The notes beneath the pieces were generated by a model. The model had not been told where the DNA came from, made no database searches, and saw only the letters and a list, made by a program, of their open reading frames with translations. Source: Amphiura filiformis (lineage: Eukaryota; Echinodermata; Ophiuroidea; Amphilepidida; Amphiuridae). Taken from it: a DNA stretch of 64,000 nt. Shown piece after piece: positions 1 to 11,176 of the stretch (positions within the stretch are counted from its first letter, which is position 1; every line of letters begins with the position of its first letter). The stretch lies in contig NC_092635.1 in NCBI RefSeq assembly GCF_039555335.1, positions 48,938,052 through 49,002,051 on the forward strand, given 5' to 3'. A program made the position numbers and the translations under genes.

Positions 1-1338
1 ATATATGGGTTCAATATATTATAGAAAACAGGTAAATTAGCTTGGTAAGTCAGTTTTGTTATTTCATGACAAATGATATCAATTATTTTCTTATTTTCCT
101 ACCTTATGTCTTCATCTCTGAATCTTTTTTGGAAACGAAATAAGTTTTAAAAAGTCTTCTAATCTAGATGATTACACAGAGCCAAATTACTGCACTATTT
201 ATTGCATTAATTAAGTCAGCATTCTATTTTCCACATACAGAAACCGGGCGCTGGGGGAATTTTCAAATCGTCCCACTCCCGCTATTATCTGATCCTGAAA
301 TGAGCGGGACATGCTAAATTGCCATCTCGCCCACATTTCCCATGTTCTCCTTTTTTCTGTGAAAATTTTAGGGGGTTCAATCAACCGAACCAGTCGAACC
401 CATCTGGACCAATTATGATGTCACACATCATTGTGTTTGATCACAATGGTTCATTATGTAAATAAATAGGCCATTTTTAAAAGTTGCACCCAACTTTGAA
501 TAGGCCTACAATCGAGTGCAAAATTCCCTAGGACACTTGTTCATATTTCGCTCACATAGTTAAGAAAAACCGTCCATGTGAAGTTCACCAGGTGATATTT
601 TAATTTGATTGGGCATTAGTCAGCTAGTTAGGCTGTTTTTTACTGGGCAGTTGGGCACAAATCAATGTGCTGATTAGATTTTCAAGCACCCATAAGACAA
701 ACATTTCTGTCTTATTCTGATATTTGGCTCATTTTCAAAGAAATTGAAAGTACATGTACCAGTTGTTATTCTGGCACATGACATTTACAGGCACCAATAT
801 TTTCTGTTTCATAGGGATTTCCCTTGGTGGGCCCCAGGAGGTGAACGCCGTGCATTCTCTAAATTCAGTAAATTTCCTTTGTCTGCCGTGCAATTGAATG
901 GGATTATTTTGAAATTTAAAAATGCTTAAAATATCACAAACAAGTAGGCCTATCTTACTATAAATAGGCTAATATTGTGGGGGTGCGGGTATGAAAGTTA
1001 AAGGCTCCGTCAGTTTCGATCCAAACGTCGCCAAATTCATACGGGACATCGACAGCAATACTTCGATAATGAACCCCACAAAACTAACCTTCAAATTAAT
1101 TAAATACAGTAAAATTTGATTATTACTGGGTGAGAGGCACTGTGACGGTTTTAAATTTGCCGTGTTGGTTAGGCTTCGATCACTCAGTGTGCAAATTGAA
1201 TAGCGCGTACCAGTGATCATGATCACGGCAGCTGTGAAATTCAGTCCCGATTTACTTCTGTGTTCCGATTGTGTGGAAAGTGCCATACGGCTGAGCAGTT
1301 TTGCTGTCTCTCTATCATGTCATTCGCCACCTGGTGGG
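1..1338. other. AT-rich non-coding stretch, nothing recognised
   Basis: Short open frames occur here on both strands but none shows a recognisable domain, a convincing splice context or a repeated unit. I see no gene or mobile element ends that I can pair. Confidence 0.5.
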
Positions 1339-1339
1339 C

Positions 1340-2078
1340 CCCAAGGCCACATCCAATCAGGATTGAACTATGTTATTTTGGTTCATTTTCGGGGACATCT
1401 ATACACATCAGGATTAATCTATTACTTTTTGAATATTCATTTACGGAATAAATCCAGATATTCATATAGTCAGCTTTATTCCATAATAAAGATTAATATA
1501 TAATGTATTTAGTCTTATTCTGTAATAATTATCATAAATTTCCATAAAATGTGAGGTCACTAAAATGTACCCACATTTTTTCTATATGACTTCAGATTGT
1601 ACAGAAAGTGTAAGAATTCCTCCACGTTGATGCGTGTTGTTGTTTTTTAAATAAAAGATATGTAAACTAGCTCTTTATCAAAATAAGGAAAATATATATC
1701 TCAAGTTTCTAGTAAATTATGAGTTGAACATATTATAGCACAGATATAAAATATAAGTGGAAAATTGTATTGTACAGTTATTTTCGTACTTAGGACCAAG
1801 AGGGACATTTAGGAATTTGTTATTTTTATGATTGCCAAACCTGCCCTACATGTATGTTTCCCATATGTGACTAGCTCCAACAAAACCGGGAACAAGTCGC
1901 CAGACATGTTTTTGAGTTTTTGACCTTAAAGATGACATTCCCATAAAAAATAATCAAATTTTGGAATTCTTAATTTCATGTTATTTGCCTGTGGGCCAAG
2001 TGGACTTTCAAATCCTTGAAAGTACTTATCAAAAAGAGGATTATTTAATCAATAAATAACAGTTGAACTATGATAATC
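1340..2078. repeat. 740-bp tandem duplication, copy 1
   Basis: From the run CCCCAAGGCCACATCC onward, about 739 bp recur immediately downstream at 2079-2823. The copies look identical by eye except for added bases in homopolymer runs. No coding potential is visible. Confidence 0.9.
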
Positions 2079-2823
2079 CCCAAGGCCACATCCAATCAGG
2101 ATTGAACTATGTTATTTTGGTTCATTTTCGGGGACATCTATACACATCAGGATTAATCTATTACTTTTTGAATATTCATTTACGGAATAAATCCAGATAT
2201 TCATATAGTCAGCTTTATTCCATAATAAAGATTAATATATAATGTATTTAGTCTTATTCTGTAATAATTATCATAAATTTCCATAAAAATGTGAGGTCAC
2301 TAAAAATGTACCCACATTTTTTCTATATGACTTCAGATTGTACAGAAAGTGTAAGAATTCCTCCACGTTGATGCGTGTTGTTGTTTTTTTAAATAAAAAG
2401 ATATGTAAACTAGCTCTTTATCAAAATAAGGAAAATATATATCTCAAGTTTCTAGTAAATTATGAGTTGAACATATTATAGCACAGATATAAAATATAAG
2501 TGGAAAATTGTATTGTACAGTTATTTTCGTACTTAGGACCAAGAGGGACATTTAGGAATTTGTTATTTTTATGATTGCCAAACCTGCCCTACATGTATGT
2601 TTCCCATATGTGACTAGCTCCAACAAAACCGGGAACAAGTCGCCAGACATGTTTTTGAGTTTTTGACCTTAAAGATGACATTCCCATAAAAAATAATCAA
2701 ATTTTGGAATTCTTAATTTCATGTTATTTGCCTGTGGGCCAAGTGGACTTTCAAATCCTTGAAAGTACTTATCAAAAAGAGGATTATTTAATCAATAAAT
2801 AACAGTTGAACTATGATAATCCC
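2079..2823. repeat. 740-bp tandem duplication, copy 2
   Basis: Direct repeat of 1340-2078. It is a few bases longer because several A or T runs carry one extra base (for example CCATAAAAATG against CCATAAAATG). Both copies end in the same GAACTATGATAATCC string. Confidence 0.9.
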
Positions 2824-2852
2824 AATTCAATCCTGTGTGAGGCAGGAAACTA

Positions 2853-3109
2853 TAGTAAGAATTCCAATTGAATGAACGCAGCTTTTAACAGCTGCACTCG
2901 ATCCAACCGCGATCGTATATTGCGTATTTCAAACTACAACGCGAACGAACGACCTTGGATACAATGCTATCCAATCACGAATGTGTTGGCATGCTTGATT
3001 CACTTCATTACTCACGCACAGTCGCTGCACGCTGGCGTGACATCGCGCAGTGTACGCAAAAATTGGCACGCTTTTGAAAGCTGCGTTCATTCAATTGGAA
3101 TTCCCACTA
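2853..3109. mobile_element. Palindromic MITE with TA target site
   Basis: Left end TAGTAAGAATTCCAATTG and right end CAATTGGAATTCCCACTA are inverted repeats that extend through GAATGAACGCAGCTTT. TA flanks both ends (2851-2852 and 3110-3111), which fits a Tc1/mariner-type non-autonomous element. The open frame across it is a by-product of the palindrome. Confidence 0.7.
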
Positions 3110-3642
3110 TAATTGGCCCATTTCTCAGAATAGCAAGTTGGTAAAATATCAAGGTATCGTTTACAAAATTATCCATACATGTATCTTGAAAGTATTGATG
3201 ATATTTATATAATTTTGGTATCGTTGTAAAGGTTGTGGTCCAGTACTTTCTTTTTTATTTTTATTCAAATTGTGAAATGTCAAAAATGTGACTTGTTCCT
3301 GGTTTTGTGAGAGCGGGTCACACATATATATTATAACATATTTTCACAAGGTGTTAATTTTGTGTAATTCGCGAAAAGAAAACCCTAGCAAAAATTACCA
3401 CATATTCAATAATTGTAGGCCAATAATTTCATGTTTAATTTGTCATCTTATTCCATTTGACACAGGTCGTGAGGTAGAGAGTTTTATATGAACCTTCTAC
3501 CTGGGATACTAGAATAAGACCTAAACATTGAAGATAGATCCAAGTTGTTGTCACTGCCTGGTTCATGCAAAAGTTGATGAGGTATGTCAATTTTTTAAAT
3601 AAATTTTCTTCAACTGTGTATATGTGTATTATACTTGATCCT
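3110..3642. other. AT-rich spacer, nothing recognised
   Basis: No gene, RNA or paired repeat ends seen. Confidence 0.4.
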
Positions 3643-3940
3643 TTAGGCCATTTTAATTAAATCCTTTGTCTCAAAGCTGCCACATGCGTTAGTAAAATTG
3701 TGCGCGTAGTCCTCTTTGAAAATCAAGAAATTAATTTTTTTATGTCTTTTTATCTTTTTTTTAAACAAAAAGGCAAAAATAAAACCCAATATTCATATTT
3801 GATCATAAGATTTTTTTAACTCACACATAAATAAAAACAAAATAAACATAAAAAAATACAATAAAAAACACTGCATTCAGCATTAGGTTTTCAATTTCTC
3901 ACAAGCTTTGAGACACAGGATTTAATCAAGATGGCCTTAG
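3643..3940. repeat. Foldback repeat (MITE-like)
   Basis: The left arm reads TAGGCCATTTTAATTAAATC and the inverse of the right arm reads AAGGCCATCTTGATTAAATC; both continue through TGTCTCAAAGCT. The centre is A/T rich. No clear target-site duplication was found. Confidence 0.55.
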
Positions 3941-4018
3941 TTGACATGGATTCTGTAATTTCAATGGCATAACTTGGATAAAAATCTGTATTACCTGTGT
4001 ATTCCTAGTTAGTATTAA

Positions 4019-4675
4019 GGGATCTAAAATGAGCGTTTATTGCGTTTCGACAGTATTTTTTGTGGGACATGAGAGCACCTCAGACCTATCGAATTGCATT
4101 CTGAATACGGAGCATGTCTTTCTGATATCAAATAATTTTCATTTTTCGAAAATCACAATATAATACAAATTTTATGACAAATTATAAAAATATGATATTT
4201 TCAAATTTTTGATATATAACAGTCCTCGAAGTAAATTATATAAATCTAATGACATATTCTTAAAGTGTATGTAGCAGGGAGGAAAAGCCGACGGTCAATT
4301 GAAAATTTTGACCTTTCATATTGAAGATATGGATTTTTTTACCAAAAAGACCCAAATTTTTTTTGGTGTTTTGGGAAACAAATCCATATCTTCAATACGA
4401 AAGGTCAAAATTTTCAATTGATCGTCGGTTTTCATCCCACCTACATACACTTTAAGTATAAATCATCAGATTTATAAAGTTTACTTCAAGTACTGTTAAA
4501 TATAAAAATATCAATTTTAATGATTTGCCATAAAATGTGTATTAAATTGCAATTTCAAAAATCAAAATTATTTAATATCAGAATGACATTCTTCGTATTT
4601 AGAATGCAATTCGATATGTCTGATGTGCTCTAATGTCCCACAATAAATACTGTCCAAACGTTCATACCCCAGCCC
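4019..4675. mobile_element. TTAA-flanked foldback MITE (piggyBac-like target), copy A
   Basis: TTAA lies at both ends (4015-4018 and 4676-4679). Long inverted arms run from GGGATCTAAAATGAGCG to AACGTTCATACCCCAGCCC and meet at a central hairpin near 4320-4400, where AATCCATATCTTCAAT faces its inverse. A second copy, interrupted by another insertion, lies at 58627-60051. TTAA duplication is the target preference of the piggyBac superfamily; no transposase is present. Confidence 0.8.
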
Positions 4676-5057
4676 TTAATGACACAAGTTAGTCAGAAAA
4701 TTACCTGCATAATCCTAACATGGGGTCATATCCCGGGGGTCATATGCCCTAAGCTGCGTGCAAACTTCATGTCCCGCTTCAAATGGGGCATGGCTACATT
4801 GTGGGCTGCACTGTTATTAAAAAGCCAAATGAGAAACTGGCCTATTTTACAGTAGGAAACTAAATTCCTAATATGAACAAGTAGAAAGGTAATAGAGTCA
4901 AATAGAATTCATGTTCACTAAAGCACAAAATTGTTACACCCTGTTTGTTCTCGGATCTCACAAAATACAGGAACATAATTGAGTTCTGGAGCGAGAGTCA
5001 GACCGAAAATATTTTCACATATTTTGTGAACAAACAAGTGGTATTAAACTAGTAGTT

Positions 5058-6144
5058 CAGGGTGTCCCAGCAAAAATGATCGGGTGAATAAATTTGAATA
5101 TAAGTCGAGAACTGAGCATCAGAATAAAAAAACCAAAAAACACGGTGTTGCACATTTTCTTGTGCATAATATAAGCAAATTTTATTTGATTAGGTTGACT
5201 GGTTTCAAAGAAATGAGCGATTATATAATGCATGCATCAATGCAATCCATTCCAAATTTGATTAATGGGTGCAATATTATGTTAAGGTAAACCAATGTGA
5301 TGTGGGGAAACAATTAAGTAATATACAGACTAGACAGTATGCGGGGGGGGGGGACAAAAACAGCAAATGTAGGCATTAGAAGTAGGCAAAGTTCGATTGC
5401 CAAAAATTACCAGTTCCAAGGCCAACAGAAGTGCTAAACCTCTGTGGCGCAGATTTCTTGTTGACATTGGGGGCATGGGATTGGAAAAAATTTCTTGAAG
5501 TATAATAGTGAATCCAGCACCTTTTGATGACAGAATAAGTTATTCTGCCATTTTTAAGCTAAACTGACGAAAAATCGTGCAAAAGTGGAATAAATGTGTG
5601 CAAAGCATGCAAAAATGTGCACTTTTGAGGCTAAATTTGCCAAATATGAGATAAATTTGGTCAGGAACCCACATACAGCCATCAACATGGAGGGGGGGGG
5701 GTGATTGTATGGACCATCCACTCTAGCAAAATATTGGGGAAATTTACCCCCCCCCCAGATCTACGCATATGCTAAACCTGCAAAAACAACAAGGATCAAT
5801 GGGAATACAAAAGTGCACTAGGAATACAAAAGTGTACTAGAACAAGTGATGAAAATCACTGTGCATATAAACAGACACAATAAACCAAACAACCAATGTA
5901 GGCACAAAAACAGGCAAAGTTCGATGGCTAAAAATTGCCAATTCCAGAGCCCACAGAAGTGTTAGGAAAACAGTACAAAAAATTACACTGGAAGTGATGA
6001 AAATCAGTAAATCACTGTGCACATATAGCAGACAAAACAAAACCAAGCTTTTGGTTTTGTTTGTTTTGAATTTTTGAATTATAATGCCTATTTCTCAAAT
6101 TATTCTCAAATTCATTCATCCGGAATTTTTTCTGGGACACCCTG
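5058..6144. mobile_element. Non-autonomous DNA transposon with CAGGGTGTCCCAG ends
   Basis: Left end CAGGGTGTCCCAGCAAAAAT pairs with right end TTTTTTCTGGGACACCCTG. The interior holds two diverged direct copies of a roughly 90-bp segment (near 5360 and 5900, sharing GGCAAAGTTCGATGGC-like text) and G or C runs. No transposase frame and no convincing target duplication are seen. Confidence 0.65.
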
Positions 6145-6252
6145 TATAGTGGGGTACTTTAAAGTAGATATATTTTTTTAAACAAATTTTTAGTTTTATA
6201 AGACCCAAACATTAAATCCTATGGACTAGTTCATATATGCACAAAACATGTA

Positions 6253-6632
6253 ACACCAGGTCTAACGTTGGACCTGGTCTGTGGAGGTTAGACTTAGGGA
6301 GAGACACCAGGTCTAACATTCGACATGGTCTATGGAGGTTAGACTTAGGGAGAGACAACAGGTCTAACATTAGACATGGTCTATGGAGGTTAGACTTAGG
6401 GAAAGACACCAGGTCTAACATTAGACATGGTCTATGGAGGTTAGACTTAGGGAAAGACACCAGGTCTAACATTAGACATGGTCTATGGAGGTTAGACTTA
6501 GGGAAAGACACCAGGTCTAACATTAGACATGGTCTATGGAGGTTAGACTTAGGGAGAGACACCAGGTCTAACATTAGACATGGTCTATGGAGGTTAGACT
6601 TAGGGAGAGACAACAGGTCTAACATTAGACAT
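6253..6632. repeat. 51-bp minisatellite, left part (about 7.5 units)
   Basis: The unit contains AGGTCTAACATTAGACATGG, then TCTATGGAGGTTAGACTTAG and GGAGAGACACC. Because 51 is divisible by three, the array is open in several frames and gives 17-residue repeats on both strands; these are not supported as proteins. The array continues after the inserted element at 8157. Confidence 0.95.
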
Positions 6633-8156
6633 TAGGGTGCATCTCTTGCCCCTCATGTTTCACAAATTTCTTGTCCCTAGTCTCAAAATGTTCCATTGGT
6701 CAAAATATTACCCCATACCAAATTTAAAATTATTCCGAAGTCGTTTGGGGGGGCCTCCGTGACGTTGAAATTGTTGGTCAATTGCCATACCATATGCATA
6801 AGGCAGCTATTTTGTTTTGCATGATTAACATTAGAAATTACTGCTGCCTTATGTATTTTGCCCATGTAGTTAGGACTATTATGATTCAAGATGTTAAAAA
6901 AGCTAATGTCCCAAAATTTAACAAAAGGGAGCTATCTACAAGGACCAAGTTTATGTAAACATAAATGGCTGCCCTTTGCTGTCTTTTCTGTGCAATTGTG
7001 AAATTACTTAAATATTCATAACTTTCCTGTTTCCATGCCAACTTTGAACCGTTAGGCTGATAATTACTACTACAGACTATAGTGATCACACACTTGCATC
7101 TAGACCTTGCTGAATTTGATGAGACAACACACACACTACAGGACTGAGGTTCTTCAAATCTTGATTTGGATATCTCCGACTGGTACTGGCATGATCATTT
7201 ACCTTATCGGCTTTATACATTGTCTTTGTTGTTGCCGTTTAAGCTATAGTGCTTCTCCTGTGTTGGTACTTAGTCAAATGTCACTGGAGAATGCAACTGC
7301 AAAGTGTACCATTTTGTTTGGTTGTACACTGCAATTTTCTTTTATGTAATATGATTTAACTGGCACTTTTGAAATTATATGATTCACATACTAACCTTTG
7401 TATAGGTCTATGAATATTTCCATGAGGTACATGTAGTTCTTGGATTGGAACATCAATTCAAGTTCAAGCAGATTATTGGGAACAAAAGTTATGCCATTCA
7501 TCTGGCCTAGCATCTACAATGCTCTGGAATCTTAAACTTAACTTCTGAGTTTGCTCACTAATGCAATTCACAACTTCGCGAAATCATCTCTGCTGAGAGC
7601 TGCGGTCTGAAGATTTGAAGGACCTTAGCCTTCCATTCTTTTTAACATATAACATGATGCTGTCTCATCAAGTTGAGCAAGGTCTATAAATGTACAACTT
7701 GCAAGTGTGCGATCACTCTTCTGTAGTAGTATCAGCCTAAGGTCAAAGTTGGCACGAAAACAGCATAGATATGTATATCGAAGCAAATTCACAATTACAC
7801 ATTAAATACAGCAAAGGGCAGCCATTTATGTTTACATAAACTTGACCTCTGTAGATAGCTCCCTTATGTTTTATTTTTTTGAGTTAGACTATTTTAACAT
7901 CTTGATTCATTAATAGTCCTGACTACATGAACAAAATACATAAGGCAGCAGTAATTTCTAATGTTAACCATGCAAAACAAAATAGCTGCTTTATGCATAT
8001 GGTATAGCCATTGACCAACAATTTCAACGTCACGGAGGCCCCCTAAACGACTTGAATAATTTTAAATTTGGTATGGGGTAATATTTTGACCAATGGAACA
8101 TTTTGAGACTAGGGACAAGAAATTTGGGTAACATGAGGGGCAAGAGATGCACCCTA
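6633..8156. mobile_element. hAT-type element with ~500-bp inverted arms, inside the 51-bp minisatellite
   Basis: The ends are TAGGGTGCATCTCTTGCCCC and its exact inverse. They are flanked by an 8-bp duplication, TTAGACAT, at 6625-6632 and 8157-8164, and that octamer is part of the minisatellite unit. TIRs beginning YAGGG with 8-bp duplications are characteristic of hAT transposons. The inverted arms extend about 500 bp (to roughly 7135 and from roughly 7640). The unique centre encodes nothing recognisable, so it is non-autonomous. Confidence 0.9.
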
Positions 8157-8396
8157 TTAGACATGGTCTATGGAGGTTAGACTTAGGGAGAGACACCAGG
8201 TCTAACATTAGACATGGTCTATGGAGGTTAGACTTAGGGAGAGACACCAGGTCTAACATTAGACATGGTCTATGGAGGTTAGACTTAGGGAGAGACACCA
8301 GGTCTAACATTAGACATGGTCTATGGAGGTTAGACTTAGGGAGAGACACCAGGTCTAACATTAGACATGGTCTATGGAGGTTAGACTTAGGGAGGG
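8157..8396. repeat. 51-bp minisatellite, right part (about 4.7 units)
   Basis: Same unit, same orientation and same register as 6253-6632, so the two blocks were one array of roughly 12 units before the hAT-type insertion. Confidence 0.93.
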
Positions 8397-8696
8397 ATCC
8401 TATTACTCTCTTCCTTTCCTCCTTTACTCCAAGCAAAGTCCAGAAGTTAAAGTTTAGCCATCTAATATTAAGTTACATGTATCTGCCCTTACTGGATCTA
8501 CAATGATATAGAATAATGCACCAAAAATTAAAAACTCTGTAGAACTAATATCCACAGTTAGACCAAGTCTTATATGAACCATGAGTCAAAAATATTTTCA
8601 AAGGATTTTAAGTTCATGAAAAGTGTAAAAATGAAACATCTAAAAATAAATTCCCTCAAAATGATATTTAGTATCTCTCATTTGTATCTGTATTTT

Positions 8697-8712
8697 CCTT
8701 TTTTCCTTCCAG
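8697..8712 (+). other. Splice acceptor of a 5' UTR intron
   Basis: A pyrimidine tract (TTTTCCTTTTTTCCTTCC) ends in AG at 8711-8712, 34 bp before the start codon of the membrane-protein gene. This implies an upstream non-coding exon that I could not place. Confidence 0.6.
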
Positions 8713-8746
8713 AGGACAGGTTTACAATCTCAGCAAGCAAATTGCA

Positions 8747-11176
8747 ATGATGGGTGACAGGCTCTACAATGTTTTCCTTGTTGGTTTTCTTATGTGCTGT
8801 GTTGATATCAACTGTTTTGACATTACAGAAGACATATGTCCTGGGAAAGTATATGCAAATAAAAACTGTAGTAACACTAGTATGAATAAGCATGCACAAA
8901 TGATGGTGCCAGCATGGCCAATATGGCCATGCGAGGACTGCCTAAACTGTTCCCTTTACAGTGATGACAACATGAAGGAACATTTCTCGAAGACTCTGCA
9001 GAAGAAGCCATATTTTATCTTTCTACAGCTAGACTTTAATGACCCCCCATTCAATGATACAGACTTTCAGTACCTTTCTCATACTTATAATCACATTGAT
9101 CCTTTATTATGGTTCTGGGCACATGGAGAAAAAGGCCGTTTTCTGTTACATTTACCCACCACCTTTCAAGCAATGTCCCTTGGATCCCTCACTCCAGGTG
9201 TTTATACCGCCTATCTCAATATTTCTATGGAATCATGTCCTCACTTTAATAAACTTTGTGACAATGATAAACTTGAAGTTTTGGCGCAACATATTTTCAA
9301 TGTCACTGAAGAAGTTGCTTCATCATGTTCTGAAGATTCATTACAATTTGATGAAGACACTATGGTTTGTCAAGATAAAGCAGTTGATGTGTTCGGCAGG
9401 GCATTTAATAATTTTCTCGCCACACATGGGTTCGACTATCTTGTAATGTACCAATCTGAAACAGAATGTTGGAATTTTAATGGTCAACCACTGGGTGCTG
9501 TTGTCAGCCCTTATTGGTTTTTAAAAACAGCGCTAATCTTTGCTATTTTCATTCTAATGTCGTACCCACTTTGTACCTTGTCCCTAATTCGTACAAATCT
9601 GCCAACACCTGTGGTGAAGGCTATTCAGACTCCACGTCCAAACAGAAACAATCAAATTATCATATTCATAGGGAAACATATGGAAATAGGCGTTGGTATA
9701 AAACACTTACTGTTGCATATGACAACAACTCCAGTGAGGATTATGCGAGGTATTTTGTGTCTCTCTATTCTCGTCCTCATTATATATCCCGGTATTACAG
9801 TTCGAAACATTTTTGATGACTCGAACGTAAGTTTCAAGCGATGGCAAGCCTTCTTTAGAATGGATTATGTAAACTGCGTCCTCTACACATGCTTGGAACA
9901 AATTCCTCTAGTAATCGCTCTATGGGGGTGCTTTGAGGTGTTTTATCTAAGGAATGGTAAACACTACCTTGAAAATATCCTGAAAAATAACCCAATGGAA
10001 AAAAAATGGCCAGTTATAAATTTGAGTATTTTTACACATGAGAACAGCGAAACCAGATTTGACGATAGTTGTGGAATGATTAGAGAGACAGGAGTTCCAA
10101 GAGATTTTGCCATGCGTCAGTTAAACACAGTGCTTGATTGGCGTCAGTTCAAAATACCTTACCATAACATAATACAGTACTGGGAAAACAAATCTAGGTA
10201 TGTAGGTATTGTGTTGTGTGTTTGCTATTACATTATTTTCCTACCGCCTATGTGGATAATGTCCTTCCCTGGACTTGATCCTCTCAGGCGACTCATAGTT
10301 AGGGTATTTCAGGTTTTGTTCAATCTTCTCCGATCATTTGCCACATTTGCAAAATGGGTTTATTCAGATACCATGTCCTTAAAAGACGAACTCAAGAAAC
10401 TGTGGCCATATGGTGTTGATGATATTCTAAACATCATAAGACTGGGAGTGTTATTCAACTTCTCTCTCCGATTTTTGGCATTTGTGTACTTGTTGGCAGA
10501 GGTTGCAGTCCATATCTTGTCTGGAATAGTACTCAATTCTGGAACAGTTACTGCAAATTTCATACTCGTGATATTTTTGATTGGTTTTACATACGAAACT
10601 ATCACCTCCATTCCTGATACATATTACGCCCTTCTTTGTACAATGATTGATATAGTATTTGAAATGATAGACGAGCAAACTCTCATAGGTTTCATTCCTG
10701 CAGAATTATGGCACAGGGATACCAGTGGACAAAATCTTATTGCTGAACAATTCTTCTGGGACATAGCTGATATTTGCAAACCGTTGAGAATAGTTGTAGT
10801 TGATGCCATGATGAAAATATTTCTGGTCGGATTAGGAATAGGAACCACAGTTTCTCTATTAAATCAGGTTCATACAAATGAAGGCAACTGGCCTGACCTA
10901 CTAACAAATATTATTTTTTTTGTTAGCGTTGTTATTTTACCAAAATTATTTGAAATGATGGGTTCCAAAGTGGACAAGCGACGACAAAATGAAATCCTTT
11001 GTAGCCAGATTCGAAAGGAAATCACAAGATATGTAGAACACATGCAAGAATTATGCGCAATTCAACTGAAAACGATTCGACAGACTTCAACTGACAACGA
11101 TTCTATTGACAATGATGAGGAAACGAAGCTTGATACAACAGCACAAAATTATGGAACAATATCACAAAATTCTTAA
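8747..11176 (+). CDS. Multi-pass membrane glycoprotein, 809 aa, family not recognised
   Basis: One uninterrupted frame codes for a secreted-ectodomain membrane protein. Residues 6-22 are hydrophobic and look like a signal peptide. Residues 24-255 form an extracellular region with cysteines at 31, 41, 62, 65, 68, 164, 171, 194, 208 and 241 and N-glycosylation sequons at 40, 43, 67, 103, 158 and 185. Membrane segments follow near 257-280, 332-352, 375-401, 485-507, 562-597 (perhaps two), 600-622, 681-705 and 718-738. Residues 739-809 are a charged, Ser/Thr/Asn-rich tail, probably cytoplasmic. The first of two adjacent Met codons was taken as the start; both give the same signal peptide. The coding part has no intron, though a splice acceptor precedes it. 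I know no family with this layout and do not assign a transport or receptor role. The long frame, codon order and topology make it a convincing gene. Confidence 0.85.
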   Translation: MMGDRLYNVFLVGFLMCCVDINCFDITEDICPGKVYANKNCSNTSMNKHAQMMVPAWPIWPCEDCLNCSLYSDDNMKEHFSKTLQKKPYFIFLQLDFNDPPFNDTDFQYLSHTYNHIDPLLWFWAHGEKGRFLLHLPTTFQAMSLGSLTPGVYTAYLNISMESCPHFNKLCDNDKLEVLAQHIFNVTEEVASSCSEDSLQFDEDTMVCQDKAVDVFGRAFNNFLATHGFDYLVMYQSETECWNFNGQPLGAVVSPYWFLKTALIFAIFILMSYPLCTLSLIRTNLPTPVVKAIQTPRPNRNNQIIIFIGKHMEIGVGIKHLLLHMTTTPVRIMRGILCLSILVLIIYPGITVRNIFDDSNVSFKRWQAFFRMDYVNCVLYTCLEQIPLVIALWGCFEVFYLRNGKHYLENILKNNPMEKKWPVINLSIFTHENSETRFDDSCGMIRETGVPRDFAMRQLNTVLDWRQFKIPYHNIIQYWENKSRYVGIVLCVCYYIIFLPPMWIMSFPGLDPLRRLIVRVFQVLFNLLRSFATFAKWVYSDTMSLKDELKKLWPYGVDDILNIIRLGVLFNFSLRFLAFVYLLAEVAVHILSGIVLNSGTVTANFILVIFLIGFTYETITSIPDTYYALLCTMIDIVFEMIDEQTLIGFIPAELWHRDTSGQNLIAEQFFWDIADICKPLRIVVVDAMMKIFLVGLGIGTTVSLLNQVHTNEGNWPDLLTNIIFFVSVVILPKLFEMMGSKVDKRRQNEILCSQIRKEITRYVEHMQELCAIQLKTIRQTSTDNDSIDNDEETKLDTTAQNYGTISQNS

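Noticed and set aside
2872-3144. 90-residue plus-strand frame
   Set aside because: It spans a palindromic MITE and is explained by it.
6212-6635. Open frames of 132-137 residues with 17-residue repeats on both strands
   Set aside because: They are the 51-bp minisatellite read in frame; both strands are open because the unit length is a multiple of three and lacks stops. No splice context or domain.
9039-9446. Second plus-strand frame inside the membrane-protein gene
   Set aside because: Shadow frame overlapping the 809-codon gene; no signal or domain.
8747-11176. Assignment to the STRA6 retinol-transporter family or another multi-pass receptor family
   Set aside because: Size and membrane-segment count are similar, but I see no diagnostic motif, so no name was given.
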